From Sediminibacillus albus (GTDB taxonomy: Bacteria; Bacillota; Bacilli; Bacillales; Amphibacillaceae), in assembly GCF_900101125.1 (NCBI RefSeq), contig NZ_FNFL01000005.1, positions 158,383-222,382 on the forward strand: 64,000 nt of DNA, read 5' to 3'. Positions 37,055-45,715 of the stretch are shown piece by piece. The notes under the pieces are model-generated. The model was not told the origin of the DNA. It worked only from the letters and a program-made list of their open reading frames with translations, and did no database searches. The first letter of the stretch is position 1; every line of letters begins with the position of its first letter. The translations under genes and the position numbers were made by a program.

Positions 37055-37965
37055 TTAGAATCAACCTTTATAGTACGCTTGCACCTAGCTGCCTTGGGCA
37101 AATCTTTCGTAATGGTGAATCCAATTATAGTAAGCACCCATAGACTAGCGTTAAAAGTAATAAGATTAATTGGATGAAAGGATATTGAAGGCATAGCAAT
37201 TAAGGAACTGATTGTTAATACCGGAAACACAACGATTTGTAACGCGTGTAAATGTCTTTTCTCACGATATAAGAGCCACAACAACCCAAAGAAAACCTCC
37301 AACACACCTATTACTCCCGCACCGGTTACAGCAGACTCACCGTCCATGAATGATAATTTTGAAAGCATGGATACTTCCTCAGGATGTTTGGCAATAATCT
37401 TTGGTACTAATCCCTGATAAAGCCAGACGAAGAAAAAGAGAATTGTAATTAGCGTACTATTAAAAAAACGTAGATACTGGCTTTTCGCTGATTCTCCCGT
37501 TTCTATCCATTGTTTCAGCACGTCAAAGCTAAGAGCAGTCGCCCACCCCATTATCGGACGAAACAATAAATCGAAAAGCTTTCCAAATAACCCAAAGCGA
37601 ACACCATAATCATATTGAGTCAGAAAAGTCGTTCCGTCATTTGTAGGTATGTATTTCCAATACCCTCTACCTTCACGGATAGGCGAGATCTTTTGAGCTG
37701 TACCAAAATGAAGGGAAGATGTCTTTGAGCCATCTTTTTTATTATGTGTACCGATACTTTTACCCCAGCCTGCAACGCTGACAATTCCAAACTTATTTTC
37801 ATATAAAAACGATTGTGGGTCATCTTCTGACTCTCTAGGTAGATAAGTTATAGATGAGAATCGCAAATCCCATTGCTCATGTAGTTGAGGATCCTGTGAC
37901 ATTTCCCACACTTTTTCTACAGGGGCCTGGATGGGTATTTCAACGTAAATTGGTTTAGATTTCAA
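37051..37965 (-). CDS. SRPBCC domain plus DoxX-like membrane protein
   Basis: Residues 1-150 form a ligand-binding SRPBCC/START-like domain (YVEIPIQAPVEKVWEMSQDP, QWDLRFSSITYLPRE), and the rest is a DoxX-like module of four or more helices. I take the TTG at 37965 as start because AGAGGGGG lies about 8 nt upstream (304 aa); the frame is open 19 codons further. First gene of the three-gene operon with DUF4166 and YndJ. The function is unknown; the fold suggests handling of a hydrophobic ligand at the membrane. Confidence 0.8.
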   Translation of the reverse strand: MKSKPIYVEIPIQAPVEKVWEMSQDPQLHEQWDLRFSSITYLPRESEDDPQSFLYENKFGIVSVAGWGKSIGTHNKKDGSKTSSLHFGTAQKISPIREGRGYWKYIPTNDGTTFLTQYDYGVRFGLFGKLFDLLFRPIMGWATALSFDVLKQWIETGESAKSQYLRFFNSTLITILFFFVWLYQGLVPKIIAKHPEEVSMLSKLSFMDGESAVTGAGVIGVLEVFFGLLWLLYREKRHLHALQIVVFPVLTISSLIAMPSISFHPINLITFNASLWVLTIIGFTITKDLPKAARCKRTIKVDSK

Positions 37966-38146
37966 ACGAATGCCCCCTCTATCATTAAGTAATTTCTCAA
38001 TTTTATTTCCTGTGTATTTCAAATTACAGTAGGTCTTTATGTATTATTCTGTCATAAATACTGAACAAACGCACTGAAATATATTAATTTCATTATAGAG
38101 AATTGGCAGTAGCTTTTATTGAATAATTGCATCCAAAAAATTAAGA

Positions 38147-38186
38147 AGAGGGCAATTCCTTTGTTTAAGAATTGCCCCCGTTTCCT
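38147..38186 (-). terminator. Intrinsic terminator
   Basis: On the minus strand GGGCAATTC pairs with GAATTGCCC and TCTTCTTAATTTTTT follows. It lies 72 bp beyond the 47-aa gene. Confidence 0.72.
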
Positions 38187-38257
38187 TAAGACTCGAGTTC
38201 GAGATATGTCTTGGGGAGTCTTTTACTTTAGCACCCGTTACTTCCATTAGTAAAAAC

Positions 38258-38401
38258 CTATTTTTTACTGTGTTCCTTTAACCCTTCACGTATCTTTTTT
38301 AATTCTTCGGTCTGCTCAAGGATATTATTGTTGACTTTCCTTATTGCGTCATATATTGCAAACAAACCAGCAAATAGTAGTACCAAAACCAGTATTTCCA
38401 A
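38258..38401 (-). CDS. Small 47-aa membrane protein with coiled-coil tail
   Basis: A TTG at 38401 behind AAGGGA encodes MEILVLVLLFAGLFAIYDAI, then RKVNNNILEQTEELKKIREG and a Lys-rich end. One membrane helix is followed by a short amphipathic coiled coil. Such proteins are frequent in Bacillaceae, with no known function. It lies between the GNAT gene and a terminator and could be co-transcribed with the GNAT gene (69 bp gap). Confidence 0.6.
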   Translation of the reverse strand: MEILVLVLLFAGLFAIYDAIRKVNNNILEQTEELKKIREGLKEHSKK

Positions 38402-38470
38402 TAAGTTCCCTTCTCTCTAGTATTATCAGTTAATTAAAGCATCTGTTACTTTAACTTCAAACTGGAATCT

Positions 38471-39016
38471 TTATTTCCACTCTTCAGATAAAAGCCCGTA
38501 AATAATATGGTCAACATAATGGTCATAAAGCCATTCTGCTTGTCTAATTTCACCTTCTCTTGTGAATCCAAACCGTTCAGGTAAGGCCCTGCTTCTTTTG
38601 TTTTCAACTGCGACACTAACTTCAATTCGGTTTAACTCAAGTTCTTTAAAACCATAATCTATTACTGCTTTAAATGCCTTTGACATTATACCTTTTCCTT
38701 GAAATCTTTCACCCAACCAATAACCAATAACACCAATTCTGTTAGCATTATTTAAGTTATTAAATCCAATTGTACCAGCGATTTCGCCTCTATAAATGAT
38801 AGCAAATGACTTTGGATAACCACCATTTTCTACAAATCCCTTCAGTCTTGCCTTTATGTTATTGGCAGAGTCTTCAACACTCTCTATATAATCAAGCCAA
38901 CCAAGCCACTGTTTTAAATATGGTTTTGAACCAATTGTTAAATTGTAAAATTCTTCTGCATCCCCTTCATTAAATAACCTTAAAGAAACCTCTTCATCAA
39001 TTTTGTATGTAAGCAA
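38471..39016 (-). CDS. GNAT acetyltransferase (RimL/YdaF-like), in-frame fused to truncated HsdR
   Basis: The last 181 codons of the 503-codon hybrid frame are a complete RimJ/RimL-type N-acetyltransferase: YKIDEEVSLRLFNEGDAEEF at the start, acetyl-CoA loop GERFQGKGIMSKA, and NKRSRALPERFGFTREGEIR near the end. AGGGGGGAG lies just before a TTG at 39016, so this domain probably still has its own ribosome binding site and start. Relatives acetylate ribosomal proteins or small amines. The fusion to HsdR appears to be an accident of a deletion. Confidence 0.8.
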   Translation of the reverse strand: MLTYKIDEEVSLRLFNEGDAEEFYNLTIGSKPYLKQWLGWLDYIESVEDSANNIKARLKGFVENGGYPKSFAIIYRGEIAGTIGFNNLNNANRIGVIGYWLGERFQGKGIMSKAFKAVIDYGFKELELNRIEVSVAVENKRSRALPERFGFTREGEIRQAEWLYDHYVDHIIYGLLSEEWK

Positions 39017-39982
39017 ACCTTTCTCCCCCCTCGTTGTTCCGATATGCGTAGCATTCGAAAAGTACTGAAGTATTTCTCTCCAGGCTGAATCTTCTGCTAC
39101 GCTCCCCCGATGACACTCATCAACTACCACTAAGTCAAAGAAGTCCGGAGAGAACTGTTTATAGATATTTTTATCTTCCTCAGACCCTGAAATCCCTTGA
39201 TATAACGCCATATAAATTTCATAGGATTTATCTACGGTTCGATTTTTCAGCTTGGTTACTTTATCACGAAAAGGCTTAAAATCAATACTTTTTGCCTGAT
39301 CGACAAGGATATTGCGATCCGCCAAGAAAAGGATGCGTTTTTTCTTTCTGGCTTTCCATAATCGCCAGATGATTTGGAATGCGGTGTAGGTTTTTCCTGT
39401 TCCCGTTGCCATGACTAGAAGAATCCGATCCTGGCCTTTAGCAATTGCTTCAATCGTTCGGTTAATCGCAACACGTTGGTAATATCGCGGAGATTTTCCA
39501 CTGCCATCCTGATAGTAATCCTCTGTGATGACTTTCTCTTTCTCCTTATCAATGTGCTCCGCCATCTTATATAACTGCCAAAGATCCTCCGGTGATGGAA
39601 ATTGATTCATCGTGAGTTCCTGTTCTAGGTTTTCATTATTACCAGTACGGTCATGAAATAGAAAGCCTTTTCCATTACTGCTGAAAACGAAAGGAATATC
39701 TAATATTTCCGCATAATCTAATGCTTGCTGCATCCCAGAACCGATGGAATGTTCAATATCCTTCGCTTCTATAATTGCCAACGGGATGTTCGGCTTATAA
39801 TATAGGATATAATCTGCCCGGTTTCCTTTCTTACGTGTGAATCCTTTATTTTTATAGACAATCCGCTCGTCGGTAAAAGAAACTTCTTCGCGAATCTGTT
39901 TATGGATATCCCATCCACTATGTTCTAGTGCAGGAGTTATATATTTGGTGCAAACATGGCGTTCACTTAATTTATTGTCCAT
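39017..39982 (-). pseudogene. hsdR: Type I restriction subunit HsdR, truncated after motif II
   Basis: The first 318 residues match an HsdR subunit. They include a PD-(D/E)xK nuclease (D57, E72, K74 in LAIIEAKD), a Walker A motif (ATGTGKT, 192-198) and a DEAH-like box (DECH, 288-291). After ATHIG the expected LTATP and the second helicase lobe are missing, and the frame runs into the GNAT domain. Normal HsdR proteins have 800-1000 residues. Without motifs III-VI translocation cannot work, so restriction by this subunit should be lost. It is the third gene after the methyltransferase and GHKL genes, 170 bp downstream. Confidence 0.85.
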
Positions 39983-40152
39983 GTATTGACCTCCATTCGA
40001 CGGAGTATTATTTCATATATAATTTCTTCACTTCATTATACCAAGTAGGTCCATAGAAACATAGGAGAGGGGATATTTTACAATAGTAAGAAATAAAGTA
40101 CTAGAAGAGTAGAAGGTTAGTAGTTACACCCCCTACCTCCCCATTCTGTCCC

Positions 40153-42468
40153 TTATATATCGTCTTCCTGCAATCCGCCCAGGTTCTCTATCATAGGGAT
40201 GAGCATAGGAGAAATCATTCGGGTGGTTTCCTCCACTTTATTAGTTGGATCCTCATCATCCTCTTCCGTTTCCGTACCATTGATAATTCCTAGACCAATC
40301 AAGACCATCCCATATTTGTATTTGTTCTTGATTAATTCAACATCTTGAGACCTAGATTTTAGTTCCGTTGTGAGATGGATATTATCCATGTTGATGTGGA
40401 AGTCATAGCCACTTTCTCCATTGTTTTCGACTTTCAGGGCAGATTCGTTATTAAAATTTTTCTTCTCCCAATCTTCACGAGTGATTTCGAAGATATTAGG
40501 TAAAGCAAGCTTCGATTGCTCCTCCCTAGTCTTTTTGTCATTAGAACCTGACCCCTTCTTTCGTTTACCTTTCCCGTCATTACTTGTGTTTTTCTTATCT
40601 TCTTCAGCGACTAGTTTGAATATTTCTTGGAAAGGTTCGTATCTACTTTCATCCGTAACTACCAGGGTGTATGTGTATTCTTCATTCACCTTTGCACCGT
40701 CTGGAAGCCTCACATTCAACGTAGCAACTCCATTGTGCAAATTAATATTATACGTGCCTACTCTCTCGCCATTCAGTAGCAAAGTGGCTTCTCCTGGTTG
40801 TCTGCTACGATCAAAATAATCATTAGTTGCATCGGTTTCAAATGGTATTCTTGCTCTAACATTCTTCGGTACTGTTCTGGTATAAAATTTATTTCCTTTT
40901 TGTCTCAGCTTAAAAAAGGTTGGAAATTCTTTTCCCTGGTAGTCTTCCGTTTCACCAGTTTTCTCTAAGTTGAAAGGGTTTGATAGTCTTTGACCCGAAA
41001 TGAAGAGCTTGGATAAGGTCGGAGATTTTTTCATAATATCATCAAGAAGATTAGTTAATGGTTTGTCATCACTCAGTTTGTTTGCCAAAGCTTCTTTCCT
41101 TCTCTTTTCACGAAGTGATTTCAACATCGCATGATTTTTCACTAAATGGCTCAACTCATCTTCAATCAACTTGCGAAGCTCGCCTTCTCTTAATCTATCA
41201 CGACTATTCATAAACAGGTCTTCTCTGGAACGACCATCCAATTGTGTACAATCCACGATGGTCAATAAAGAATTGGCGAGTGCCCCCATTCCGACGGATT
41301 TCCTAGTAAAAAACGCTTTTGGAATATCCCCATGCGTTTGACCATTGACTGTAAATATAATGCCTTCGCCTTTTTTATACTTCTCTTCCTTACCTTCTTT
41401 GAAGGCAATAATTGAAAGTTTCATTTCTTGCCCTTTAATAGTTATTCTAGATGAGAGCGGAAACCCTTCTTCAATGTTGCTTCTCTTATCCTCTGTTAAC
41501 CGGACATTCAAACCGGATAAAGTGGTTTCCAATGTATGCCCTTTATAATCTCTTCTTTCATAAAAACGAATGGGCATAGCTAGTGTTGGCATTAGCATCG
41601 ATAACCTGTTGTAAAGGTCAAAGAGAATATTCGTAGTAAGGCCGGGAACCTTATATTCAAACAGCTTAATAAAGGTTCCATATTCCAATGCTTCTCCAAA
41701 TGCGCTATCTTTAGAGGGAAGCAGCTCTAATTCGTCTGCTTTAAAGCCTAAAATATTACCTCCTGGAGCAAGGTACGTGTAGACAGAGCTCCTTTTCCCC
41801 TTAGTAGGAGGTTCCCTTCTAACAACGGTTACTCCCCACTCTTGAGAAGAATCATCTTTACTTAGTTGTGGGTGTCTCTTTGAAATGACCAATTGCAGGT
41901 TATTGTCCCCGCAAAACTGCAATACACCTGAACCACCCATATTGAACTTTCCTTGCACAAATGGGATCCTCAATTTATTAGATTTATTTAGAGAAAGAAT
42001 AGTATCAGGAAGGCCTTTTGGAGATTGCCCCTCGCCTTTGTCAATAATCGTGTAATTCGGTTTGGATTTCTTACCCGTAGCCACAAAATTGATATTTTCC
42101 GCTAGCTTGGTTCTTTCTCTACTATCCAGGTTAGAGAGTTTTCCTTCCGGGATTTGAAAGAAAGTCGATAGAGCTGCGTCCACATCTTTGGGAGCAAAGT
42201 CCGATGTAGGGTCTACTCCATTGATAAAACATTCTTTCATTAATACAGCATCTACGGAGTTGATCAACTTTTCCACCAAAGCGGCATCCGGAGAGCTCTG
42301 TTGGTTTCCTATGACGGAAAAGTTGTTTTCATTATCGCCATAACTCCTCCAGTGTTTGCTACCCCATAAATCCTTTTCCTTCAAAAAATCAATTACTTCT
42401 TTTTCAGACTCGCATGTCGCTAAATGAATCGCCATATTCTTAATGTCAGTACCCGTCGTTGTAATCAT
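40153..42468 (-). CDS. MutL/MORC-like GHKL ATPase of a restriction-modification locus
   Basis: A 771-aa protein with a GHKL ATP-binding domain: N-box Glu66-x3-Asn70 (ALVEKLINSVDAVL), G1 box DKGEGQ (143-148) and G2 box GKFNMGGSGVL (173-183). A transducer-like region follows (HGDIPKAFFTRKSVGMGAL; DGRSREDLFMNSRDRLREG). The C-terminal part has a beta-sandwich-like section, a KKRKKGSGSNDKK linker and a final acidic domain. Bacterial MutL/MORC-type GHKL proteins are predicted components of modification-linked defence systems. A 26-bp gap from the methyltransferase and GGGGGAGG before the ATG show one operon. The biochemical role is not established. Confidence 0.8.
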   Translation of the reverse strand: MITTTGTDIKNMAIHLATCESEKEVIDFLKEKDLWGSKHWRSYGDNENNFSVIGNQQSSPDAALVEKLINSVDAVLMKECFINGVDPTSDFAPKDVDAALSTFFQIPEGKLSNLDSRERTKLAENINFVATGKKSKPNYTIIDKGEGQSPKGLPDTILSLNKSNKLRIPFVQGKFNMGGSGVLQFCGDNNLQLVISKRHPQLSKDDSSQEWGVTVVRREPPTKGKRSSVYTYLAPGGNILGFKADELELLPSKDSAFGEALEYGTFIKLFEYKVPGLTTNILFDLYNRLSMLMPTLAMPIRFYERRDYKGHTLETTLSGLNVRLTEDKRSNIEEGFPLSSRITIKGQEMKLSIIAFKEGKEEKYKKGEGIIFTVNGQTHGDIPKAFFTRKSVGMGALANSLLTIVDCTQLDGRSREDLFMNSRDRLREGELRKLIEDELSHLVKNHAMLKSLREKRRKEALANKLSDDKPLTNLLDDIMKKSPTLSKLFISGQRLSNPFNLEKTGETEDYQGKEFPTFFKLRQKGNKFYTRTVPKNVRARIPFETDATNDYFDRSRQPGEATLLLNGERVGTYNINLHNGVATLNVRLPDGAKVNEEYTYTLVVTDESRYEPFQEIFKLVAEEDKKNTSNDGKGKRKKGSGSNDKKTREEQSKLALPNIFEITREDWEKKNFNNESALKVENNGESGYDFHINMDNIHLTTELKSRSQDVELIKNKYKYGMVLIGLGIINGTETEEDDEDPTNKVEETTRMISPMLIPMIENLGGLQEDDI

Positions 42469-42494
42469 ATTAATTCCTCCCCCTAAATTGCAGA

Positions 42495-44399
42495 TTACTT
42501 TTCTTGTTCGAATGCTACAGAAATTTCCATGTCCCGATACAATTGATGATAATCCTGCACCCTTTTTTCCTCAGCTTCCTGTAATGCTAGCTTATAGGCC
42601 TTATCCGTGTGTTCAAATGATTCCCCAATTTGCTTTTGCTTTTCATAAGGTAGCGCTGGAACCAGTACATCTGCGATTTCTTTTATACTGATCACTTTTA
42701 CAGCAGTTCCCTTTTGTGAAGAATTCAAGTAGTATTGACCGACCGGGCTCTCCAGGTAAGCCTTCAAAAACTGAGGATGCGTATTGCCCATCGGCCGTAG
42801 GCCAATGAAGTTATGAGACAGAATAGCATCCTCTTTCACTTCGGAGACTACTGCAATCTTAATCGCCGTACCTCGTGCTGAAACGAGAATATCCCCCTTC
42901 TGGACAAAGTATTGTTCCGCTTTTCTTCTATCATTTAAAGGTACGTTTTGTAACTGATCCCACAATATATCTCCATCTTGAACGTCTGTAAGTTGTATCA
43001 CTTTATATTTTGTGCCTTCTTCCTCTTGTTTTGCCTTAGATGGCATATTCATCCCTCGATAAATCTCAGCTACATCTTGTAATGCTTTCTTTGGCAACTC
43101 AGAGTTCAGAAAACTTTTCCTATTCACCGTGACTTTTCCGATCGGAGAATCTACATCATCTACATCGAAGTATCTATGAATATTCAAAGAGCCTTCCTGA
43201 ATATCGGAATTACTAACAAACTTACTATATCCCGGGGTTTCCTTCCCACTAATAAAAGTTTCTATAATTTTTTTTGTATCTTGATCCCGTAAATAATTGC
43301 GGCCTCGCTCTTTCTGGAATTCTGCGGAAGCATCGATGAAGAAAATGTTCTCCTTCCTCTCTTCTGTTTTTGCTTTATTTACAATCAATAATGCCAGAGG
43401 AATGGCCGTAAAGGAAAATAAATTGGAAGGTAAACTGATAACCCCTTCAATCAAATCGTTCCGAATTAATTCTTCTCGAATTTTTCCTTCTGCTCCACCG
43501 CGGAATAAGACTCCATGAGGAACAATGAACGCTGCTTTACCTTGTTCTTTCAAAGACGCAATAGCATGTAAGATGAACGCCATATCTCCACTTTTTTTAG
43601 GAGGAAGCCCATACACGAAACGACCATAAAGTTCGTTTTTTACTAACTCGGGCTTCCAAGTCAAACCGAATGGAAAATTCATGGTTACATAATCAAATGT
43701 CTTCAAACCGTACTCATCTGTGAATTTTGGTTCTATTAATGTGTCTCCTGCCTCGTACTCAAAACTCTGAACCTTATGGATAAACAAATTAATTTTACCA
43801 ATGGCTGCCATATCTTCATTAACATCTTGGGCATACACGGTTACATTTTCTCCAGCTTGTTTTGCCTGTTTATAAGCCTCCAACAGTAACAACCCCGTTC
43901 CAGCTGTACCGTCATACACACTCCCTTTTTGTACACCTAACAACTTTGAAAGTAGTTCATTGATGGACCGTGGAGCAATCAATTGCTCCGCTTTAGAGCG
44001 CTGTTCTTCCAGAAAATGATACAAGAAGTTTTCAGTAATTCGTGCAATACCTTCTGCTTCAGGGTGTTGGTATTTATTCAGGACACTTACAAACTGAAAC
44101 AACACCCCTTCATCTAATTTCTCAATAATTTCCATGTTGAAGGTCCCTTGAAGAACAGGATGAAAAGTGTGCTGGGCAATTTCCATAGCTTTGATGAAAC
44201 GGGGCTTTATGTTGTAACCACTTCGAGTAACTTGCGACCAGGATTCATGCTCACTGACCTCCTCCCGGTGAAGCTTTTCAATCACAATGAGTGTCAAAGA
44301 TCCCATTGTCATATGAACACTTTCTTCCAACGTCAACTCTTCATTTTGGAGAATATCCATCCCTTGCCATACAGCCTTTTGAAAATTCATTTCTTTCAT
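42495..44399 (-). CDS. Type I-like DNA adenine methyltransferase fused to a specificity half (HsdM-HsdS)
   Basis: A 634-aa protein. An N-terminal helical region is followed by an N6-adenine methyltransferase core: SAM motif DGTAGTG (163-169) and catalytic motif NFPFG (241-245), a variant of NPPF/Y with Phe at the second position. Residues about 440-634 form one target-recognition-like domain (VIQLTDVQDGDILWDQ, VQKGDILVSARGTAIKIAVV) and a coiled-coil tail, as in half an HsdS. A dimer would then read a symmetric site. GGAGG stands 7 nt before the ATG. First of three genes with GHKL and HsdR; a palindromic operator copy lies just upstream. Confidence 0.87.
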   Translation of the reverse strand: MKEMNFQKAVWQGMDILQNEELTLEESVHMTMGSLTLIVIEKLHREEVSEHESWSQVTRSGYNIKPRFIKAMEIAQHTFHPVLQGTFNMEIIEKLDEGVLFQFVSVLNKYQHPEAEGIARITENFLYHFLEEQRSKAEQLIAPRSINELLSKLLGVQKGSVYDGTAGTGLLLLEAYKQAKQAGENVTVYAQDVNEDMAAIGKINLFIHKVQSFEYEAGDTLIEPKFTDEYGLKTFDYVTMNFPFGLTWKPELVKNELYGRFVYGLPPKKSGDMAFILHAIASLKEQGKAAFIVPHGVLFRGGAEGKIREELIRNDLIEGVISLPSNLFSFTAIPLALLIVNKAKTEERKENIFFIDASAEFQKERGRNYLRDQDTKKIIETFISGKETPGYSKFVSNSDIQEGSLNIHRYFDVDDVDSPIGKVTVNRKSFLNSELPKKALQDVAEIYRGMNMPSKAKQEEEGTKYKVIQLTDVQDGDILWDQLQNVPLNDRRKAEQYFVQKGDILVSARGTAIKIAVVSEVKEDAILSHNFIGLRPMGNTHPQFLKAYLESPVGQYYLNSSQKGTAVKVISIKEIADVLVPALPYEKQKQIGESFEHTDKAYKLALQEAEEKRVQDYHQLYRDMEISVAFEQEK

Positions 44400-44421
44400 G
44401 GTTTTTCCTCCAATATTTTCT

Positions 44422-44440
44422 AAAGTAATTTGATTACTTG
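44422..44440. promoter_or_regulatory. 19-bp palindromic operator, copy 1
   Basis: AAAGTAAT-TTG-ATTACTTG, one mismatch from the perfect palindrome, located between the DUF2325 stop and the methyltransferase ribosome binding site. Confidence 0.7.
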
Positions 44441-44445
44441 TTATT

Positions 44446-44766
44446 TTAGGGTAAAAAAATTTTTTTATTCCCTTTCATCTGTCGCAATGCCTGTTGAAAG
44501 GCGCCTGTAGCTCCTTGGCCACTGGAATATACGATAGGAGTTCGATGCTCTTTAGCTAGTTTTCTGACTTCCCACATATTTTTATGGGAGCAAGCACCGA
44601 CGTATAATATAATGCAGTCCACTTCATTTACATGTTTCTCAAAGAAAGAAAGCATACGTTTTTCTTTCTTATTCTCTACCTGGTAAATCACTTCGATGTT
44701 CATTTGCTTTCCTTTTTTACTAAGCGACTTGTTATTTTTACCCCCCACTAATAATACCTTCTTCAT
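44446..44766 (-). CDS. DUF2325 domain-containing protein
   Basis: A 106-aa protein of the DUF2325 family with a Rossmann-like pattern: KKVLLVGGKNNKSL at the start, VDCIILYVGACSHKNMWEVR in the centre and TPIVYSSGQGATGAFQQAL at the end. The Cys-Ser-His stretch could bind a metal. AAGGGAGAGG lies 6 nt before the ATG. It is the first gene behind the promoter with palindromic operators and is followed by the methyltransferase gene 47 bp on, so it may belong to the defence operon. Its role is unknown; it is not an obvious helix-turn-helix regulator. Confidence 0.8.
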   Translation of the reverse strand: MKKVLLVGGKNNKSLSKKGKQMNIEVIYQVENKKEKRMLSFFEKHVNEVDCIILYVGACSHKNMWEVRKLAKEHRTPIVYSSGQGATGAFQQALRQMKGNKKIFLP

Positions 44767-44805
44767 TATAACCTCTCCCTTCCGTTTTTACAAGGAATAT
44801 TTTAA

Positions 44806-44824
44806 AAAGTAATTTGATTACTTT
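44806..44824. promoter_or_regulatory. 19-bp palindromic operator, copy 2
   Basis: Perfect AAAGTAAT-TTG-ATTACTTT just downstream of the expected transcription start and upstream of the DUF2325 ribosome binding site. Confidence 0.75.
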
Positions 44825-44880
44825 AGATTATTGCTGAAAAAATATCATCTGAAATTACTCTGGCTTTTTTGGTTACTTTT

Positions 44881-44909
44881 AGTATAAGCAATACCTCACA
44901 TAAAGTCAA
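44881..44909 (-). promoter_or_regulatory. Sigma-A promoter of the defence operon
   Basis: On the minus strand TTGACT (44904-44909) and TATACT (44881-44886) are spaced by exactly 17 nt. A related palindrome (AAAGT-CAAAT-ACTTT, 44902-44916) overlaps the -35 box. Confidence 0.82.
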
Positions 44910-44918
44910 ATACTTTTT

Positions 44919-44937
44919 AAAGTAATTTGATTACTTT
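44919..44937. promoter_or_regulatory. 19-bp palindromic operator, copy 3
   Basis: Perfect AAAGTAAT-TTG-ATTACTTT immediately upstream of the -35 box of the promoter at 44881-44909. Confidence 0.75.
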
Positions 44938-44945
44938 ATTCAATC

Positions 44946-45422
44946 GGGATTTTACTTACTTTTGTTTAGACTGTCATCCATTAACTTCTAATTCATTTAT
45001 TTGACGCTCTAAATTTTGGTTCACTTGATCTTACCTTGTGGCATACGCAAATATCACTTATTCTTCTTCTATCTTGTTGAACAACCCTGATTGAACATTT
45101 TATGGATTGATTTTATAACATTTTAGCTTGTACGCCCAGGGTATACTTTGAATGAACAAGATACGTTTTTATAAAGATATTCATATAAGTATCAAAGCTT
45201 TTAAACATCCTTCATATGTATAGTTCCGAACATTGATTAGTTATTGTTGTAGGTGTGATTTCTAAGGGTATCTTCACCCACCCAGACCGCAAATTTATTA
45301 TAAAATCATAAAATCACCTCATTTAAGGTAACTCTAAAATTTCATCGTTTTATAGATTCATTATATATACTGGACAGAATATCAACCATTTACAACAATC
45401 GAATTAAATATAAAAACAAGCA
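44946..45422. other. A/T-rich region with no recognised gene
   Basis: About 480 bp between the defence promoter and a gene relic. No frame with a ribosome binding site, no RNA gene and no repeat is recognised on either strand. Confidence 0.5.
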
Positions 45423-45680
45423 TTACCCATAGGATGATCGAACGACTAATGTATTATCTTTTTCTTCTGCAACAAGCTTATTTACTTTCGAATAAGTTAC
45501 ATCAAAAGGTCTAGGAATTATACGTAAATTTCTTTTCTCGTCTGACTTATAATACGCGAATCTCACCTCTTCAGGATTCAACTCTTTTACAGTAATTAAT
45601 TCAATGGCTGCACAATGTCTTCTTCAAGTCCATATTCATGACAGGTTGAAATTGGATAAAACCCAGTTCACTGCCTGATG
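45423..45680 (-). pseudogene. C-terminal relic of an unidentified gene
   Basis: The minus strand reads GFYPISTCHEYGLEEDIVQP, then after a one-base shift ELITVKELNPEEVRFAYYKS, DEKRNLRIIPRPFDVTYSKV and NKLVAEEKDNTLVVRSSYG before a stop at 45423. No start codon remains and the family is not recognised. Confidence 0.45.
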
Positions 45681-45715
45681 GAAAACACCTCAAAGATTCT
45701 TATAAGGTTGACATT

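Noticed and set aside
38471..39982. Reading the 503-aa frame as a normal two-domain enzyme
   Set aside because: The helicase core is cut between motifs II and III, and the acetyltransferase keeps its own ribosome binding site and start at the joint, so an accidental fusion is the simpler view.
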